Below the pieces are notes generated by a model that was given only the letters and a program-made list of their open reading frames with translations, was not told the origin of the DNA and searched no databases. This document shows, piece after piece, positions 29,644-39,133 of a stretch of DNA of 64,000 nucleotides (position 1 is the first letter of the stretch; each line of letters opens with the position of its first letter). The DNA is from Rhizobium jaguaris (lineage in GTDB: Bacteria > Pseudomonadota > Alphaproteobacteria > Rhizobiales > Rhizobiaceae), in the NCBI RefSeq assembly GCF_003627755.1, contig NZ_CP032694.1:72501-136500 (forward strand), given 5' to 3'. Position numbers and translations under genes: made by a program.

Positions 29644-29823
29644 GAAATCTCCTGGCGTGTCCTTATTGTGCAATTCGGACACTGATGCGCCGGTGGTTCG
29701 TGTTAAACGGGCCTGACCCCAGTCCGCCTTCCCGTGGGAAAGCTATCCGGCGCTCGGACGGAATGTCAGGCTATTTGAAATCGTCAGTTTCGTGCGCGAG
29801 GCGCGCGAAAGCTGCTCAAATTT

Positions 29824-30456
29824 TCAGGCATTACGGCTCAGAGCGGTGTCGACGATCGACTTTGCGGTCTGAAACGCCGCTTCTATACTCATTTCTGAGG
29901 TATCAAGCAAGTATGCGTCTTCGGCCGGTTTCAGCGGGCTGTCGGTGCGGCCCATGTCCCGCTCGTCGCGCCGTTTCACATCCTCGAAAATGGCCGCGTA
30001 ATCGGCGCTGCCGCCGGCCTCGACGATCTCGTCGTAACGTCGTTTTGCCCGGACTGCGGCCGAGGCGGTAACATAGATCTTCACCGGTGCATTCGGGCAG
30101 ACGACCGTGCCGATATCGCGGCCGTCCAGAACCGTGCCCGGCTCCTTCCGCGAAAAGGCGCGCTGCGCCTCGACCAGTGCCCGGCGCACCGCTGGCATGA
30201 CGGCGATTTTCGATGCGGCCTCGCCGATCTCATGCTTCGACAGCACGGCGCGGTCGAGTCCGGCGAGATCGACCTTGTGCGCCATCGTCTCCGCCACCGT
30301 TTCGTCATCGAGCGGCAGGCCGGCGTCGAGCAGCGCCTTGGCGGTCGCGCGGTAGGTAAGGCCGGTGTCGAGATGGTGAAAACCGTATTCCTCGGCGATC
30401 CGGCGCGACAAAGTTCCTTTGCCAGCCGCAGCGGGTCCGTCGATGGCGATGATCAT
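29824..30456 (-). CDS. cmk: Cytidylate kinase
   Basis: A 210-residue NMP kinase phosphorylating CMP and dCMP. The P-loop [15 protein letters not shown] is at the N-terminus; [20 protein letters not shown] and the lid region [14 protein letters not shown] are characteristic. The start is ATG 30456; the longer frame to 30618 has no family similarity. It lies between paiB and rpsA on the same strand, 180 bases before rpsA. Confidence 0.96.
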   Translation of the reverse strand: MIIAIDGPAAAGKGTLSRRIAEEYGFHHLDTGLTYRATAKALLDAGLPLDDETVAETMAHKVDLAGLDRAVLSKHEIGEAASKIAVMPAVRRALVEAQRAFSRKEPGTVLDGRDIGTVVCPNAPVKIYVTASAAVRAKRRYDEIVEAGGSADYAAIFEDVKRRDERDMGRTDSPLKPAEDAYLLDTSEMSIEAAFQTAKSIVDTALSRNA

Positions 30457-30475
30457 TCTCTTTATATCCCTGCCT

Positions 30476-31123
30476 TCAGTCTTGTTTTTGTTTGTCGTAT
30501 CGCCGCACCAGCTCAGCCATTTCCGCGGCCGAATCGCGGTCGATTCCGTCCAGGCCATGGGCCACGCCCTGACGGTCGGCAGCGGGACGGTTCTGGCTGA
30601 CCTTCCACTTGCCGTCAATCGTTTCGATGTCGATCTCGATGCCGATAATGCCCTTCAACTGGGCAGCGATGAAATCCGGCGGCGCATCGCCGACTGTCCA
30701 GGGCTCTAGACGGCCGCTCTCATTTTCACCGGTCAGCATGCCGATCTGCTCGCGCAGCCAGGCATGGTCTTCGATGACGCGTGCATTGCCGCGAACCTGC
30801 ACCACCACATAGTTCCAGGTCGGCACGACCTTGCCGGTCTCCTGTTTGGTCGCATACCAGGATGGGGTGATATAGCTTTCAGCGCCCTGGAAAACCACGA
30901 GCACCGGCGCTCCCGCCTGGATTTCCCGCCATTGGCCGTTCGCCCTGGCGATATGCGCCTGCAGTGTGCCCTTGGAAGAAAGGCCGGTCTTGAGATGGAA
31001 CGGCACAAGATTGGCGATCGGCCCGCCATTGCCTGCGGTGATCAGCAATCCCAGCGGATGCGAGCGGATCAGCTCGTGTTGCGTGCCGAGATCGTCTTCG
31101 CGATGATGAGGCGGCTGATACAT
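30476..31123 (-). CDS. PaiB-like FMN-binding negative regulator
   Basis: A 215-residue protein of the PaiB family (FMN-binding split-barrel fold). The N-terminus [10 protein letters not shown], the segment [20 protein letters not shown] and [20 protein letters not shown] are typical. Bacillus PaiB represses sporulation and protease genes; in proteobacteria the role is unknown, and a flavin or heme-related enzyme function is possible. It lies only 19 bases before cmk and 124 bases after aroA, interrupting an otherwise common aroA-cmk-rpsA order. Confidence 0.88.
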   Translation of the reverse strand: MYQPPHHREDDLGTQHELIRSHPLGLLITAGNGGPIANLVPFHLKTGLSSKGTLQAHIARANGQWREIQAGAPVLVVFQGAESYITPSWYATKQETGKVVPTWNYVVVQVRGNARVIEDHAWLREQIGMLTGENESGRLEPWTVGDAPPDFIAAQLKGIIGIEIDIETIDGKWKVSQNRPAADRQGVAHGLDGIDRDSAAEMAELVRRYDKQKQD

Positions 31124-31247
31124 GGTCCGGAACCGTCTGTTAGTGTTGGGCGCATCATAGGACCGGCGGCCCCGAATGGCCATCGGCTGCTTCCGACTTG
31201 GTTGCGTTGCTCCTGCGGGCACTGTCGCCCGCAGGAGCAAGATTTTA

Positions 31248-32639
<1,392 letters not shown>

Positions 32640-32875
32640 TTATCGTTGGCTTAGCTCCTGTTGCGCCAACTGACCTGCGGTTCACGCTGGCTCGTTACCA
32701 TAGACCCGTTGCCGGGTCATCCCGGAGGGCCGGGAAAACCTCTCTCGGCGTATATAAAGTTTGGCTTTGACAGAAAGAGCATCAACGATTAAGGGGACCG
32801 GCTGATATTTCCCTTAAAACGCCGGCTTCCCCGGCATTGCCGAAATTTCATTCGGCCATTCATGAGGCTTTGACA

Positions 32876-33256
32876 GTGGCGAAAGCGGAACTTGGAACAA
32901 AACGTACCGATCCCGATACCGGCAAGAAATTCTATGACTTGAACCGGGACCCGATCGTCTCGCCCTATACCGGCAAGTCCTGGCCCTTGTCCTTCTTCGA
33001 GGAAACCTCTGCTTCGAAGGAAGTTCCGGAAGAAGACGAAGTGGCTGAAGTCGATACCGAAAACACGGAAGTCGAACTGGTATCGCTCGAGGATGCCGAT
33101 GAAGCGGCCGCCGGCGACGATATTCCGGATATGGGCGATGACGATGTCGAAATCGGCGACGATGACGACGATACCTTCCTCGAAGCCGACGAAGACGAAG
33201 ATGATGACGATATGAGCGACATTATCGGCGTCACCGGCGACGACGACGACGTTTGA
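32876..33256 (+). CDS. FYDLN-acid domain protein (TIGR02300 family)
   Basis: A 126-residue alphaproteobacterial protein of unknown function. The N-terminal third has AKAELGTKRTDPDTGKKFYD followed by LNRDPIVSPYTG; the rest is strongly acidic with long Asp/Glu runs. The start is GTG 32876, which gives the expected (M)AKAELG N-terminus, with GAGG eight bases upstream; an upstream frame to 32837 is not conserved. It is divergent from aroA. Confidence 0.9.
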   Translation: MAKAELGTKRTDPDTGKKFYDLNRDPIVSPYTGKSWPLSFFEETSASKEVPEEDEVAEVDTENTEVELVSLEDADEAAAGDDIPDMGDDDVEIGDDDDDTFLEADEDEDDDDMSDIIGVTGDDDDV

Positions 33257-33408
33257 TCTCTGAACAATCGGCCCGGTGAACGAGAAAAGTTTTCCGGGCC
33301 GAAATTTTCGGCTTGCTATCTGCAAAAACCAGAAGTAATAAGCCGCCACCCCGACGGGCGAAGCGCTCCGAAGGGTCCCAGGACCGGTTAGACCGGTACC
33401 ACCTTGAT

Positions 33409-33484
<76 letters not shown>

Positions 33485-33606
33485 CGCTTTGCCCTTACGG
33501 GCTTCGCGTGGCGCAGCCACGGGAAACCGTTAGGCCGAAGCAGTGCCCGGCAAAGCCCGTAGGGCGACGACGGGCTTAGGTCCCCCACCTACAAGCTTTG
33601 CGCAAG
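33485..33606 (+). repeat. Stem-loop cluster downstream of tRNA-Ala
   Basis: Short perfect inverted repeats follow the tRNA: GCCC/GGGC at 33491-33502, CGTGGC/GCCACG with a GCA triloop at 33507-33521, GCCC/GGGC with a GTA triloop at 33555-33565, and AAGCCCGT/ACGGGCTT at 33553-33577 (an alternative fold). They resemble the hairpin array upstream of tRNA-fMet. No good terminator T-run is present. Confidence 0.6.
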
Positions 33607-33669
33607 GCAACCAAGCGAAACCGTTAAGTCAGCGTGCTCGACATGACTTACGGGGTGCCAGCAAGCCTA

Positions 33670-33912
33670 ATGTGGTACGTTTACATTCTCCAGAGCGTCG
33701 ATTTTCCCGAACAGCAATATACTGGATCCACTTCGGATCTTAAGCAGCGACTCGCCGATCACAATGCCGGCAAATCGAGTCACACTGCAAAATATGCGCC
33801 TTGGATTCTGCTCTGGTATTCGGCATTTCCGGACAAATACAGGGCCCTGAAATTCGAGACCTATTTGAAATCTCATTCCGGCAGGGCCTTCGCCAAGAAG
33901 AGACTAATTTGA
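33670..33912 (+). CDS. GIY-YIG nuclease superfamily protein (URI/YhbQ-like)
   Basis: An 80-residue single-domain protein. The GIY-YIG motif appears as WYVYIL and YTGSTSDLKQRLADHNAG, with the conserved Arg and a C-terminal FETYLKSHSGRAFAKKRL. Such small proteins are common in rhizobia and largely uncharacterised; a DNA-repair or structure-specific nuclease role is assumed from the fold. ATG 33670 lacks a strong ribosome site. The gene lies 186 bases after tRNA-Ala, and its last 40 bases are duplicated at 35469. Confidence 0.85.
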   Translation: MWYVYILQSVDFPEQQYTGSTSDLKQRLADHNAGKSSHTAKYAPWILLWYSAFPDKYRALKFETYLKSHSGRAFAKKRLI

Positions 33913-33915
33913 TGG
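33871..33915 (+). repeat. 45-bp direct repeat, left copy (GIY-YIG gene end)
   Basis: TCTCATTCCGGCAGGGC and the following bases through the GIY-YIG stop to TTTGATGG match 35469-35513 with only about four differences. It marks the left edge of the accessory island. Confidence 0.8.
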
Positions 33916-34264
33916 CAAGTGCTGTGTCGGATGGAAACGCGAGCGCTGCAATCAGGCAGCCCGCAGAATTCCATGGGAAACTTCTCAATTTGAGATGTTG
34001 AGGTACACCCTGCATGGTAGTCTCCTTCCGCGCATGCATAGTTACCTGGAATTACGGACCTGATATTGGGTCGCAGATAAAAGATGCCAGAGGAATCCAT
34101 TGCAAGAACGTCAGTGCCAGAAAATACTCATTTTTGGATAAATCTCGACCCGCATTGACAACCCGGGACGACGATAGACAGGATCACGTGCAAATCCGGT
34201 ATGCCGCCAGATCCCACATCTTGCCCGCTGCTCGGTTAATGTTACAGTGCCGTCCCAGGTTCCT
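33916..34264. other. Non-coding or degraded DNA in the island
   Basis: About 350 bases with lower GC than the surroundings and no frame with a start, ribosome site and recognisable product. I see no RNA gene or strong hairpin. Confidence 0.45.
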
Positions 34265-34402
34265 ATGCTTCAGCGCAGTATATACGCGACCAAGAAGCGG
34301 GTGACGATCCCTGGCGGCCGCTTTGACCTAAATCTGTCGCAATTCGACATCGCAAGCGCCGCCCACGCTTCCTGGTTCCATACCCATCTTCTTGAGGCCT
34401 AG
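34265..34402 (+). CDS. Small hypothetical frame, possibly the tail of a lost gene
   Basis: A 45-residue frame from ATG 34265 to TAG 34402 reading IPGGRFDLNLSQFDIASAAH near its centre. The sequence looks protein-like, but no ribosome site precedes the ATG, so it may be the C-terminus of a decayed gene. Its stop is 12 bases before the next gene's ATG, so the two may once have been an operon. Confidence 0.3.
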   Translation: MLQRSIYATKKRVTIPGGRFDLNLSQFDIASAAHASWFHTHLLEA

Positions 34403-34414
34403 GAGAATATTTGT

Positions 34415-35236
34415 ATGTCTCTGGTCAGCGAAAGTCGGGCATTTATTAGCATGGGCGTGTCTTGTCAAACCGCTCTACAACTGCAGCGGCACGCCGGGTT
34501 CCTTTCCTCACTCTTAAACGACCAACTGCTCGAACGGTCCGCATTCTTCAATTGGGTCCTTGTCAGCGCATCAGATATCGCAAAAGTCGTCGAAAGGCTG
34601 CATTTGGGACCGATCATGCCCCACTCCCTGTATGTGCCCGCGCACGCTCAGGAAGCCCTGCGGTTGGAGGATTTCAAACTTTGGTTTTGGCATGAGAAAT
34701 TGAGCGATGCGGTCACCCAGAACGACGTGGAGAGAATTGCAAAAAAATACGAGCGTCTCCGTAATAGATTTTTGAAAATGCTTGAAAAACCCGCCCGATA
34801 TATCGTCCTCAGCAATACGCAAAACAATATTGAAGGCTTCTATCCCTATCAGACCCAAGGAATGAACATCCTTCTCAACGCTGATATTGTTTCTGAAATT
34901 GCATGCGCGCCGTGGGCAACCAATCAATACGGTCGCGCCGAATTGATTGCAGTGACCTATCCGCGCCGATGGACAGGAAGACTGCATCCGTATGTTTCGT
35001 ATTTGGAAGAAGACGATACCGTTTGGGAAGGCAGCTTCGCAGGTTGGGACGGGGCATTGCAGCGGCATTTGATGCCCGATCTCAAGCCAAAAAACGGGTC
35101 CGAAGAGATTAGCCACTGCGGTCGTGGCGATGACTTTCAGATCGAGCCTCGGCAACTAAATTGGAAGAATGGAGCGGACGACCATCCTCGCCAACCGTTC
35201 CATTCGCTGGTCGGTGATCCGCGGGCTGACGGGTAG
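34415..35236 (+). CDS. Putative papain-like cysteine peptidase (DUF1796-like)
   Basis: A 273-residue protein. The N-terminus AFISMGVSCQTALQLQRHAG followed by SAFFNWVL recalls the DUF1796 pattern of a Cys in an S-x-C context and a downstream FDW/FNW motif; this is a by-eye match. ATG 34415 has AGGAG nine bases upstream. The last 40 or so residues (ISHCGRGDDFQIEPRQ onward) are Arg/Asp/Pro-rich and unlike the rest, so the C-terminus may be replaced by read-through into unrelated DNA. GC content is lower than in neighbours, fitting acquisition. Confidence 0.55.
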   Translation: MSLVSESRAFISMGVSCQTALQLQRHAGFLSSLLNDQLLERSAFFNWVLVSASDIAKVVERLHLGPIMPHSLYVPAHAQEALRLEDFKLWFWHEKLSDAVTQNDVERIAKKYERLRNRFLKMLEKPARYIVLSNTQNNIEGFYPYQTQGMNILLNADIVSEIACAPWATNQYGRAELIAVTYPRRWTGRLHPYVSYLEEDDTVWEGSFAGWDGALQRHLMPDLKPKNGSEEISHCGRGDDFQIEPRQLNWKNGADDHPRQPFHSLVGDPRADG

Positions 35237-35332
35237 CGATTGCGGCGGGCTCGCGCTCTGATGTTTGGGCTACGGGAATGGCGTCCCGAAAAAAAGCGAT
35301 GGTCGAACGTTTGCTATTCCAGATCATCGTTG

Positions 35333-35466
35333 TCAGGCAGACCCGACTACGTCTCCATCCCCGTGCAGCTCCCGCGTCGGCAAATGGGCGTTCGTCTCCA
35401 GCCATTCTCAGATAGTGCGGCGGATTATGTCATTGCGCGTCTTGCCAAGTTCCTCGGCGATATCTC
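35333..35466 (-). pseudogene. Ribbon-helix-helix (CopG-like) antitoxin remnant
   Basis: In one minus frame the translation reads AEELGKTRNDIIRRTI, a TGA stop at 35408-35410, then EWLETNAHLPTREL. The pattern ELGKTRSDxIRxAIREWLE is typical of RHH antitoxins, and the TGA lies where Arg (CGA) would be expected. The upstream part is cut off at the edge of the direct repeat. No toxin gene is seen nearby. Confidence 0.4.
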
Positions 35467-35468
35467 AG

Positions 35469-35513
35469 TCTCATTCCGGCAGGGCTTTTACCAAGAAGAG
35501 ACTGATTTGATGG
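35469..35513 (+). repeat. 45-bp direct repeat, right copy
   Basis: Repeats the end of the GIY-YIG gene (33871-33915), still encoding SHSGRAFTKKRLI and its stop. The upstream part of a second GIY-YIG gene is absent, so this is only the tail. Together the copies bound about 1.55 kb. Confidence 0.78.
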
Positions 35514-35699
35514 TGCTTGTCTGTCGACAAGTCAGAAGCCATTCTCGCTGTGACGAATTTTGAACGCCAATTCGCTGCCGCCCACGAGCACACCAACCCA
35601 AATCACCACATTGCAGCGCACAAAAATCTGCTAATTAAGAAACGAATCGTCCAGCCTGCGCTCTTGATAGCTTCAGCTCGACACGCCCGAGGATGTATC

Positions 35700-36491
35700 T
35701 TGTTCGTTTTTTCGAAACTTGTCTGGATTTTTGGTCAGCCGCTGTCACTGGCTTTTTTCTTCGGCGTATTGGCCCTGATCGGCAGTCTTCTTCACAGGCG
35801 TTTTATCGCCATCGTCTCGACCTTTCTGTCGGTCCTGATCCTGTTCGTCGCGCTTTACACGACGACGGGCGCCTATATCGTCCAGGGATTGGAGGAACGC
35901 TTTCCGCATCCGGCTGGTGATCCCGCCGATCTCAAGTGCATGATCGTTCTCGGCGGCGCTACGCAGAACGAGGTAACGACGGCGCGGGGTGGGTATGAGC
36001 TTGATTCGGCCGGTGACCGTCTCATCGAGACGTTGCGGCTGGCGCAGAAGTTTCCGCAGGCACGCGTCGTCGTCTCCGGAGGCGACGGTTCGATCAGCGG
36101 CAAGTACGAGGGCGATGCGGTCATTTCGGAGCGCTTCTTTGTTGCGCTCGGCCTGCCTAAGGACCGACTTGTCGAGGACACGACGTCGCGCACCACCTTC
36201 GAAAATGCAGTCAATACGAAGGAGCTGCTGGCCAAGAACGGACTGTCCGGCTGCCTGCTGATCACGTCCGGCTTCCATATGCCACGCTCCGTGGGTATCT
36301 TCCGCAAGCAAGGCATCGATATCGTCCCCTGGCCGGTCGATTACCGCAGCACGGGCAAGGAGACGCTTGGGCTCGATTTCACCCAGCCGTCGCTGAATGC
36401 GCAGTTGCTGGCGACCGGCGTCCGCGAATGGATCGGCCTCGTCGGCTATTACGCCGTCGGCCGCACCTCGACGCTTTATCCCGGCCCCTAA
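35700..36491 (+). CDS. DUF218/YdcF-like membrane-anchored protein (ElyC/SanA group)
   Basis: A 263-residue protein with two N-terminal membrane helices (about 8-30 and 38-58) and a DUF218 domain: MIVLGGAT, VVVSGGDGS, FVALGLPKDRLVEDTTSRTT and LLITSGFHMPRS. The family is linked to envelope and lipid-carrier homeostasis in enterobacteria (ElyC). The start is chosen as TTG 35700 with GAGGA seven bases upstream; a longer frame from 35517 runs through the repeat. The first gene beyond the island. Confidence 0.85.
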   Translation: MFVFSKLVWIFGQPLSLAFFFGVLALIGSLLHRRFIAIVSTFLSVLILFVALYTTTGAYIVQGLEERFPHPAGDPADLKCMIVLGGATQNEVTTARGGYELDSAGDRLIETLRLAQKFPQARVVVSGGDGSISGKYEGDAVISERFFVALGLPKDRLVEDTTSRTTFENAVNTKELLAKNGLSGCLLITSGFHMPRSVGIFRKQGIDIVPWPVDYRSTGKETLGLDFTQPSLNAQLLATGVREWIGLVGYYAVGRTSTLYPGP

Positions 36492-36549
36492 GAAGGTGGT
36501 CGGCCCGTAACTACGTGGCCGAACCCCTGCCGGATGCGCGGTGTAGCGC

Positions 36550-37026
36550 CTACTTTTTCGAGATGGTGACGAATTTCACGCCGCGGACGCGGACAGTGAT
36601 CTCGCAGGGGTCGCCGTCGGTGCGGTCGCAGTAATGCGGGTGCATCTTCATGACCAGCACCATGTTGCCGAAGCGCTGGATGAAATCGTAGCCGTAGATT
36701 TGTGCGGTGGCGACGAGAATATAGCCGCCCTCGGCGACATGGATGTAGAAGTTGTAGGGGCAGCCCTCGTCGGTGCAATCGGGCCCCTTTTCCCCCTTGC
36801 AGGTGATTTCGCCCTCGTTGATCACCAGGTCGGTCAGCGTATCGTTGTTGATGTCCCGTTCGGTGGCGAAGCCGTCGCCGAAGCTCGCCTGGCCCTCGCA
36901 GCGTTTGGTGAAGTGTTCCTTCTCGAAGGCGACCGGATCTTGCACGAGCGATTGCTGCGCCTGCACCACTGCGGGCATGATCACGAGCGCGATGAGATTC
37001 AGGATCACGATCAGCAGGGACTTCAC
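36550..37026 (-). CDS. Secreted protein of unknown function, cysteine-containing
   Basis: A 158-residue protein with a Sec signal peptide (SLLIVILNLIALVIMPAVVQA) and GTG start at 37026 behind AAGAGGAAA. The mature part has several cysteines (RCEGQ, TCKGEKGPDCTDEGCPYNFY, HYCDRTDGDPCEI) that may form disulfides. An acidic DxNxDxxxD-like stretch (RDINNDTLTDL) resembles a calcium-binding repeat. No family is recognised. It converges with the DUF218 gene. Confidence 0.75.
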   Translation of the reverse strand: MKSLLIVILNLIALVIMPAVVQAQQSLVQDPVAFEKEHFTKRCEGQASFGDGFATERDINNDTLTDLVINEGEITCKGEKGPDCTDEGCPYNFYIHVAEGGYILVATAQIYGYDFIQRFGNMVLVMKMHPHYCDRTDGDPCEITVRVRGVKFVTISKK

Positions 37027-37167
37027 GGGGGGATTTCCTCTTGAAAGCGCGGGGACGGCCGCCGGGGTTGCCGACCGCTACGACATCTTTACACCTGCCT
37101 GCTTGCGCGGCCCTTGCCGCCGTGATTCACTCCGCCGAAAATCGTGCCGGCACTCCTGGAGCCTCGA

Positions 37168-37803
37168 ATGTCGCTTCTTTCGTTTCTCGATTATGCCGGC
37201 GTCGCTCTCTTCGCCGCAACCGGCGCGCTGTCAGCCTCACGCAAGCAGCTCGATCTGATTGGTTTCCTGTTTCTCGCGGCGGTCACCGGTATCGGCGGCG
37301 GCACGCTCAGGGATATCGTCCTCGGCCGCGTGCCTGTCTTCTGGGTACAGAACCCCACCTATATCATCATCTGTGCGGTCGCCGGTGTGCTGGTCTTCTT
37401 CACCGCGCATCTGTTCGAATCACGCTATCGGCTATTGATCTGGCTCGATGCGGTCGGTCTGTCGGCCTATTGCGTCATGGGTGCGGCCAAGGGCATGGCG
37501 GCGACGGGCTCGCCGACGGTTGCCATCGTTACCGGTGCGCTGACGGCCACCTTCGGCGGCATCCTGCGCGATCTTCTGGCAAACGAACCCTCGGTGCTGC
37601 TGCGGCCGGAAATCTACGTGACGGCGGCGCTAGTCGGGGCTGGCGTCTTTACCGCTGCAAACGCGACGATGATGCCGCTCTATGCCTCGGCTGCACTCGG
37701 AGTTGCCGCAGCCTTCATGGTGCGTGGCGGCGCGCTCTGGTTCGGCTGGACCTTCCCGACGTACCATCATAAGCCCGGCCGGCATCCCGACGATGTGATG
37801 TAA
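37168..37803 (+). CDS. TRIC-family (UPF0126/YadS-like) membrane protein
   Basis: A 211-residue protein with seven hydrophobic helices arranged as two three-helix repeats plus one. The duplicated motif is clear: GIGGGTLRDIVLGRVPVFW and, about 85 residues later, TFGGILRDLLANEPSVLL. The family is related to trimeric intracellular cation channels and some members may transport glycine. ATG 37168 has TGGAG upstream. Confidence 0.9.
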   Translation: MSLLSFLDYAGVALFAATGALSASRKQLDLIGFLFLAAVTGIGGGTLRDIVLGRVPVFWVQNPTYIIICAVAGVLVFFTAHLFESRYRLLIWLDAVGLSAYCVMGAAKGMAATGSPTVAIVTGALTATFGGILRDLLANEPSVLLRPEIYVTAALVGAGVFTAANATMMPLYASAALGVAAAFMVRGGALWFGWTFPTYHHKPGRHPDDVM

Positions 37804-37851
37804 GTGGAGGCAATAGGTCTCAGGCGGTGGGCAATGGCAAAAGGCTACTGC

Positions 37852-38265
37852 CTACTTGCGGCGCAGGCGGATGACGACGTCGACATGGGCGATTTCCATT
37901 CCCTTCGGCGGCTCCGGCAGATTGTCGATCGTCAGGTTGCTGACCGGAATGTCCAGCACCTGGTTGTGGCCTTCGATGAAGAAGTGGTGATGGTCGGAAA
38001 CATTGGTGTCGAAATAGGTCTTGGTGCTTTCGACGGCGAGCACGCGGATCAGGCCAGCCTCGGTGAACTGGTGCAACGTGTTGTAGACGGTGGCGAGCGA
38101 AACCGGCACGCCGGCCGCAACTGCCTCTTCATGCAGTTCTTCGACGGTTAGGTGGCGGTCGCCCTTGGCGAAGAGGAGATCGCCGAGCGCGACGCGCTGG
38201 CGGGTCGGCCTCAGGCCCGCGCTGCGGAGCCTGGTTTCGATCGCAATTTCGGCCTCTTCCGCCAT
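37852..38265 (-). CDS. irr: Iron response regulator Irr (Fur family)
   Basis: A 137-residue Fur-family regulator. The winged helix (about 15-75, VSLATVYNTLHQFTEAGLIR) is followed by SDHHHFFIEGHN, the His-rich motif of rhizobial Irr used in heme sensing. Irr represses heme synthesis and other iron-using pathways under iron limitation and is degraded when heme is available. It is divergent from fabA, the usual rhizobial arrangement. Confidence 0.93.
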   Translation of the reverse strand: MAEEAEIAIETRLRSAGLRPTRQRVALGDLLFAKGDRHLTVEELHEEAVAAGVPVSLATVYNTLHQFTEAGLIRVLAVESTKTYFDTNVSDHHHFFIEGHNQVLDIPVSNLTIDNLPEPPKGMEIAHVDVVIRLRRK

Positions 38266-38563
38266 TCAGAGAACTCCGGATTCCTGATCTTAGTAAATCT
38301 TAACTACGCCATATAACTTTTGCAGGGATTGCTTTCAATAGTTTCAATGGGGTGGGAAGGTAGCCCAAAGCCGTAAAAATAGGGTTCTTGGCGCATTTGC
38401 CTCTGGCAGCAGCCCTAGCCTTCCTGTATGCGACCACCACATAACAGTGAAGTGTGTGATATCGGATGGTGGAATTGGGCGTCATGCTTGCGCTTCATTT
38501 TCTGTCGATCTTGCACTAAAGCTTCACATTCATCGGCATCCTTGTGGGGGAAATGGAATTTTT

Positions 38564-39079
38564 ATGACGACGAGACAATCCAGCTTCAACTATGAGGAAA
38601 TCCTGGCCTGCGGCCGCGGCGAACTGTTCGGCCCGGGCAACGCGCAGCTTCCCCTGCCACCGATGCTGATGGTCCATCGCATTACAGATATTTCCGAAAC
38701 CGGTGGCGCCTTCGACAAGGGCTACATTCGCGCCGAATACGACGTGCGTCCCGATGACTGGTACTTCCCCTGTCATTTTGCCGGCAACCCGATCATGCCG
38801 GGTTGCCTTGGTCTCGATGGCATGTGGCAGCTGACCGGCTTCTTCCTCGGCTGGCTCGGCGAGCCCGGTCGCGGCATGGCGCTTTCGACCGGCGAAGTGA
38901 AGTTCAAGGGCATGGTTCGTCCGGACACAAAGCTCCTCGAATACGGCATCGATTTCAAACGCGTGATGCGCGGCCGCCTCGTCCTCGGCACTGCCGACGG
39001 CTGGCTGAAGGCCGACGGCGAGGTCATTTATCAGGCGACAGACCTACGCGTAGGCCTGTCGAAGGACAAGGCTGCCTGA
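38564..39079 (+). CDS. fabA: 3-hydroxydecanoyl-ACP dehydratase/isomerase
   Basis: A 171-residue hot-dog fold enzyme that introduces the cis double bond in unsaturated fatty acid synthesis. The catalytic His71 lies in [12 protein letters not shown] and Asp85 in GLDGMWQL. The start is ATG 38564; an in-frame ATG at 38447 adds unrelated residues. First gene of fabA-fabB-fabI. Confidence 0.96.
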   Translation: MTTRQSSFNYEEILACGRGELFGPGNAQLPLPPMLMVHRITDISETGGAFDKGYIRAEYDVRPDDWYFPCHFAGNPIMPGCLGLDGMWQLTGFFLGWLGEPGRGMALSTGEVKFKGMVRPDTKLLEYGIDFKRVMRGRLVLGTADGWLKADGEVIYQATDLRVGLSKDKAA

Positions 39080-39133
39080 GCCGCGGCGCCGCCGCCTCCA
39101 CACAAGAGAGACGTTTTAGAAAAGGTCATCGAC

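Larger units (their letters stand above)
35237..35699. other. Degraded island end with repeat copy and RHH remnant
   Basis: No intact gene. It contains the minus-strand remnant at 35333-35466 and the right direct-repeat copy at 35469-35513. The frame that runs through 35517-35699 into the DUF218 gene is not conserved protein sequence. Confidence 0.5.

Noticed and set aside
28201..29685. Plus-strand 494-codon frame
   Set aside because: Antisense shadow of rpsA.
34014..34304. Plus-strand 96-codon frame
   Set aside because: No ribosome site and not protein-like; overlaps the more plausible frame at 34265.
35109..35405. Minus-strand 98-codon frame in the island
   Set aside because: No motif in this frame; the RHH-like sequence is in another frame of the same strand.
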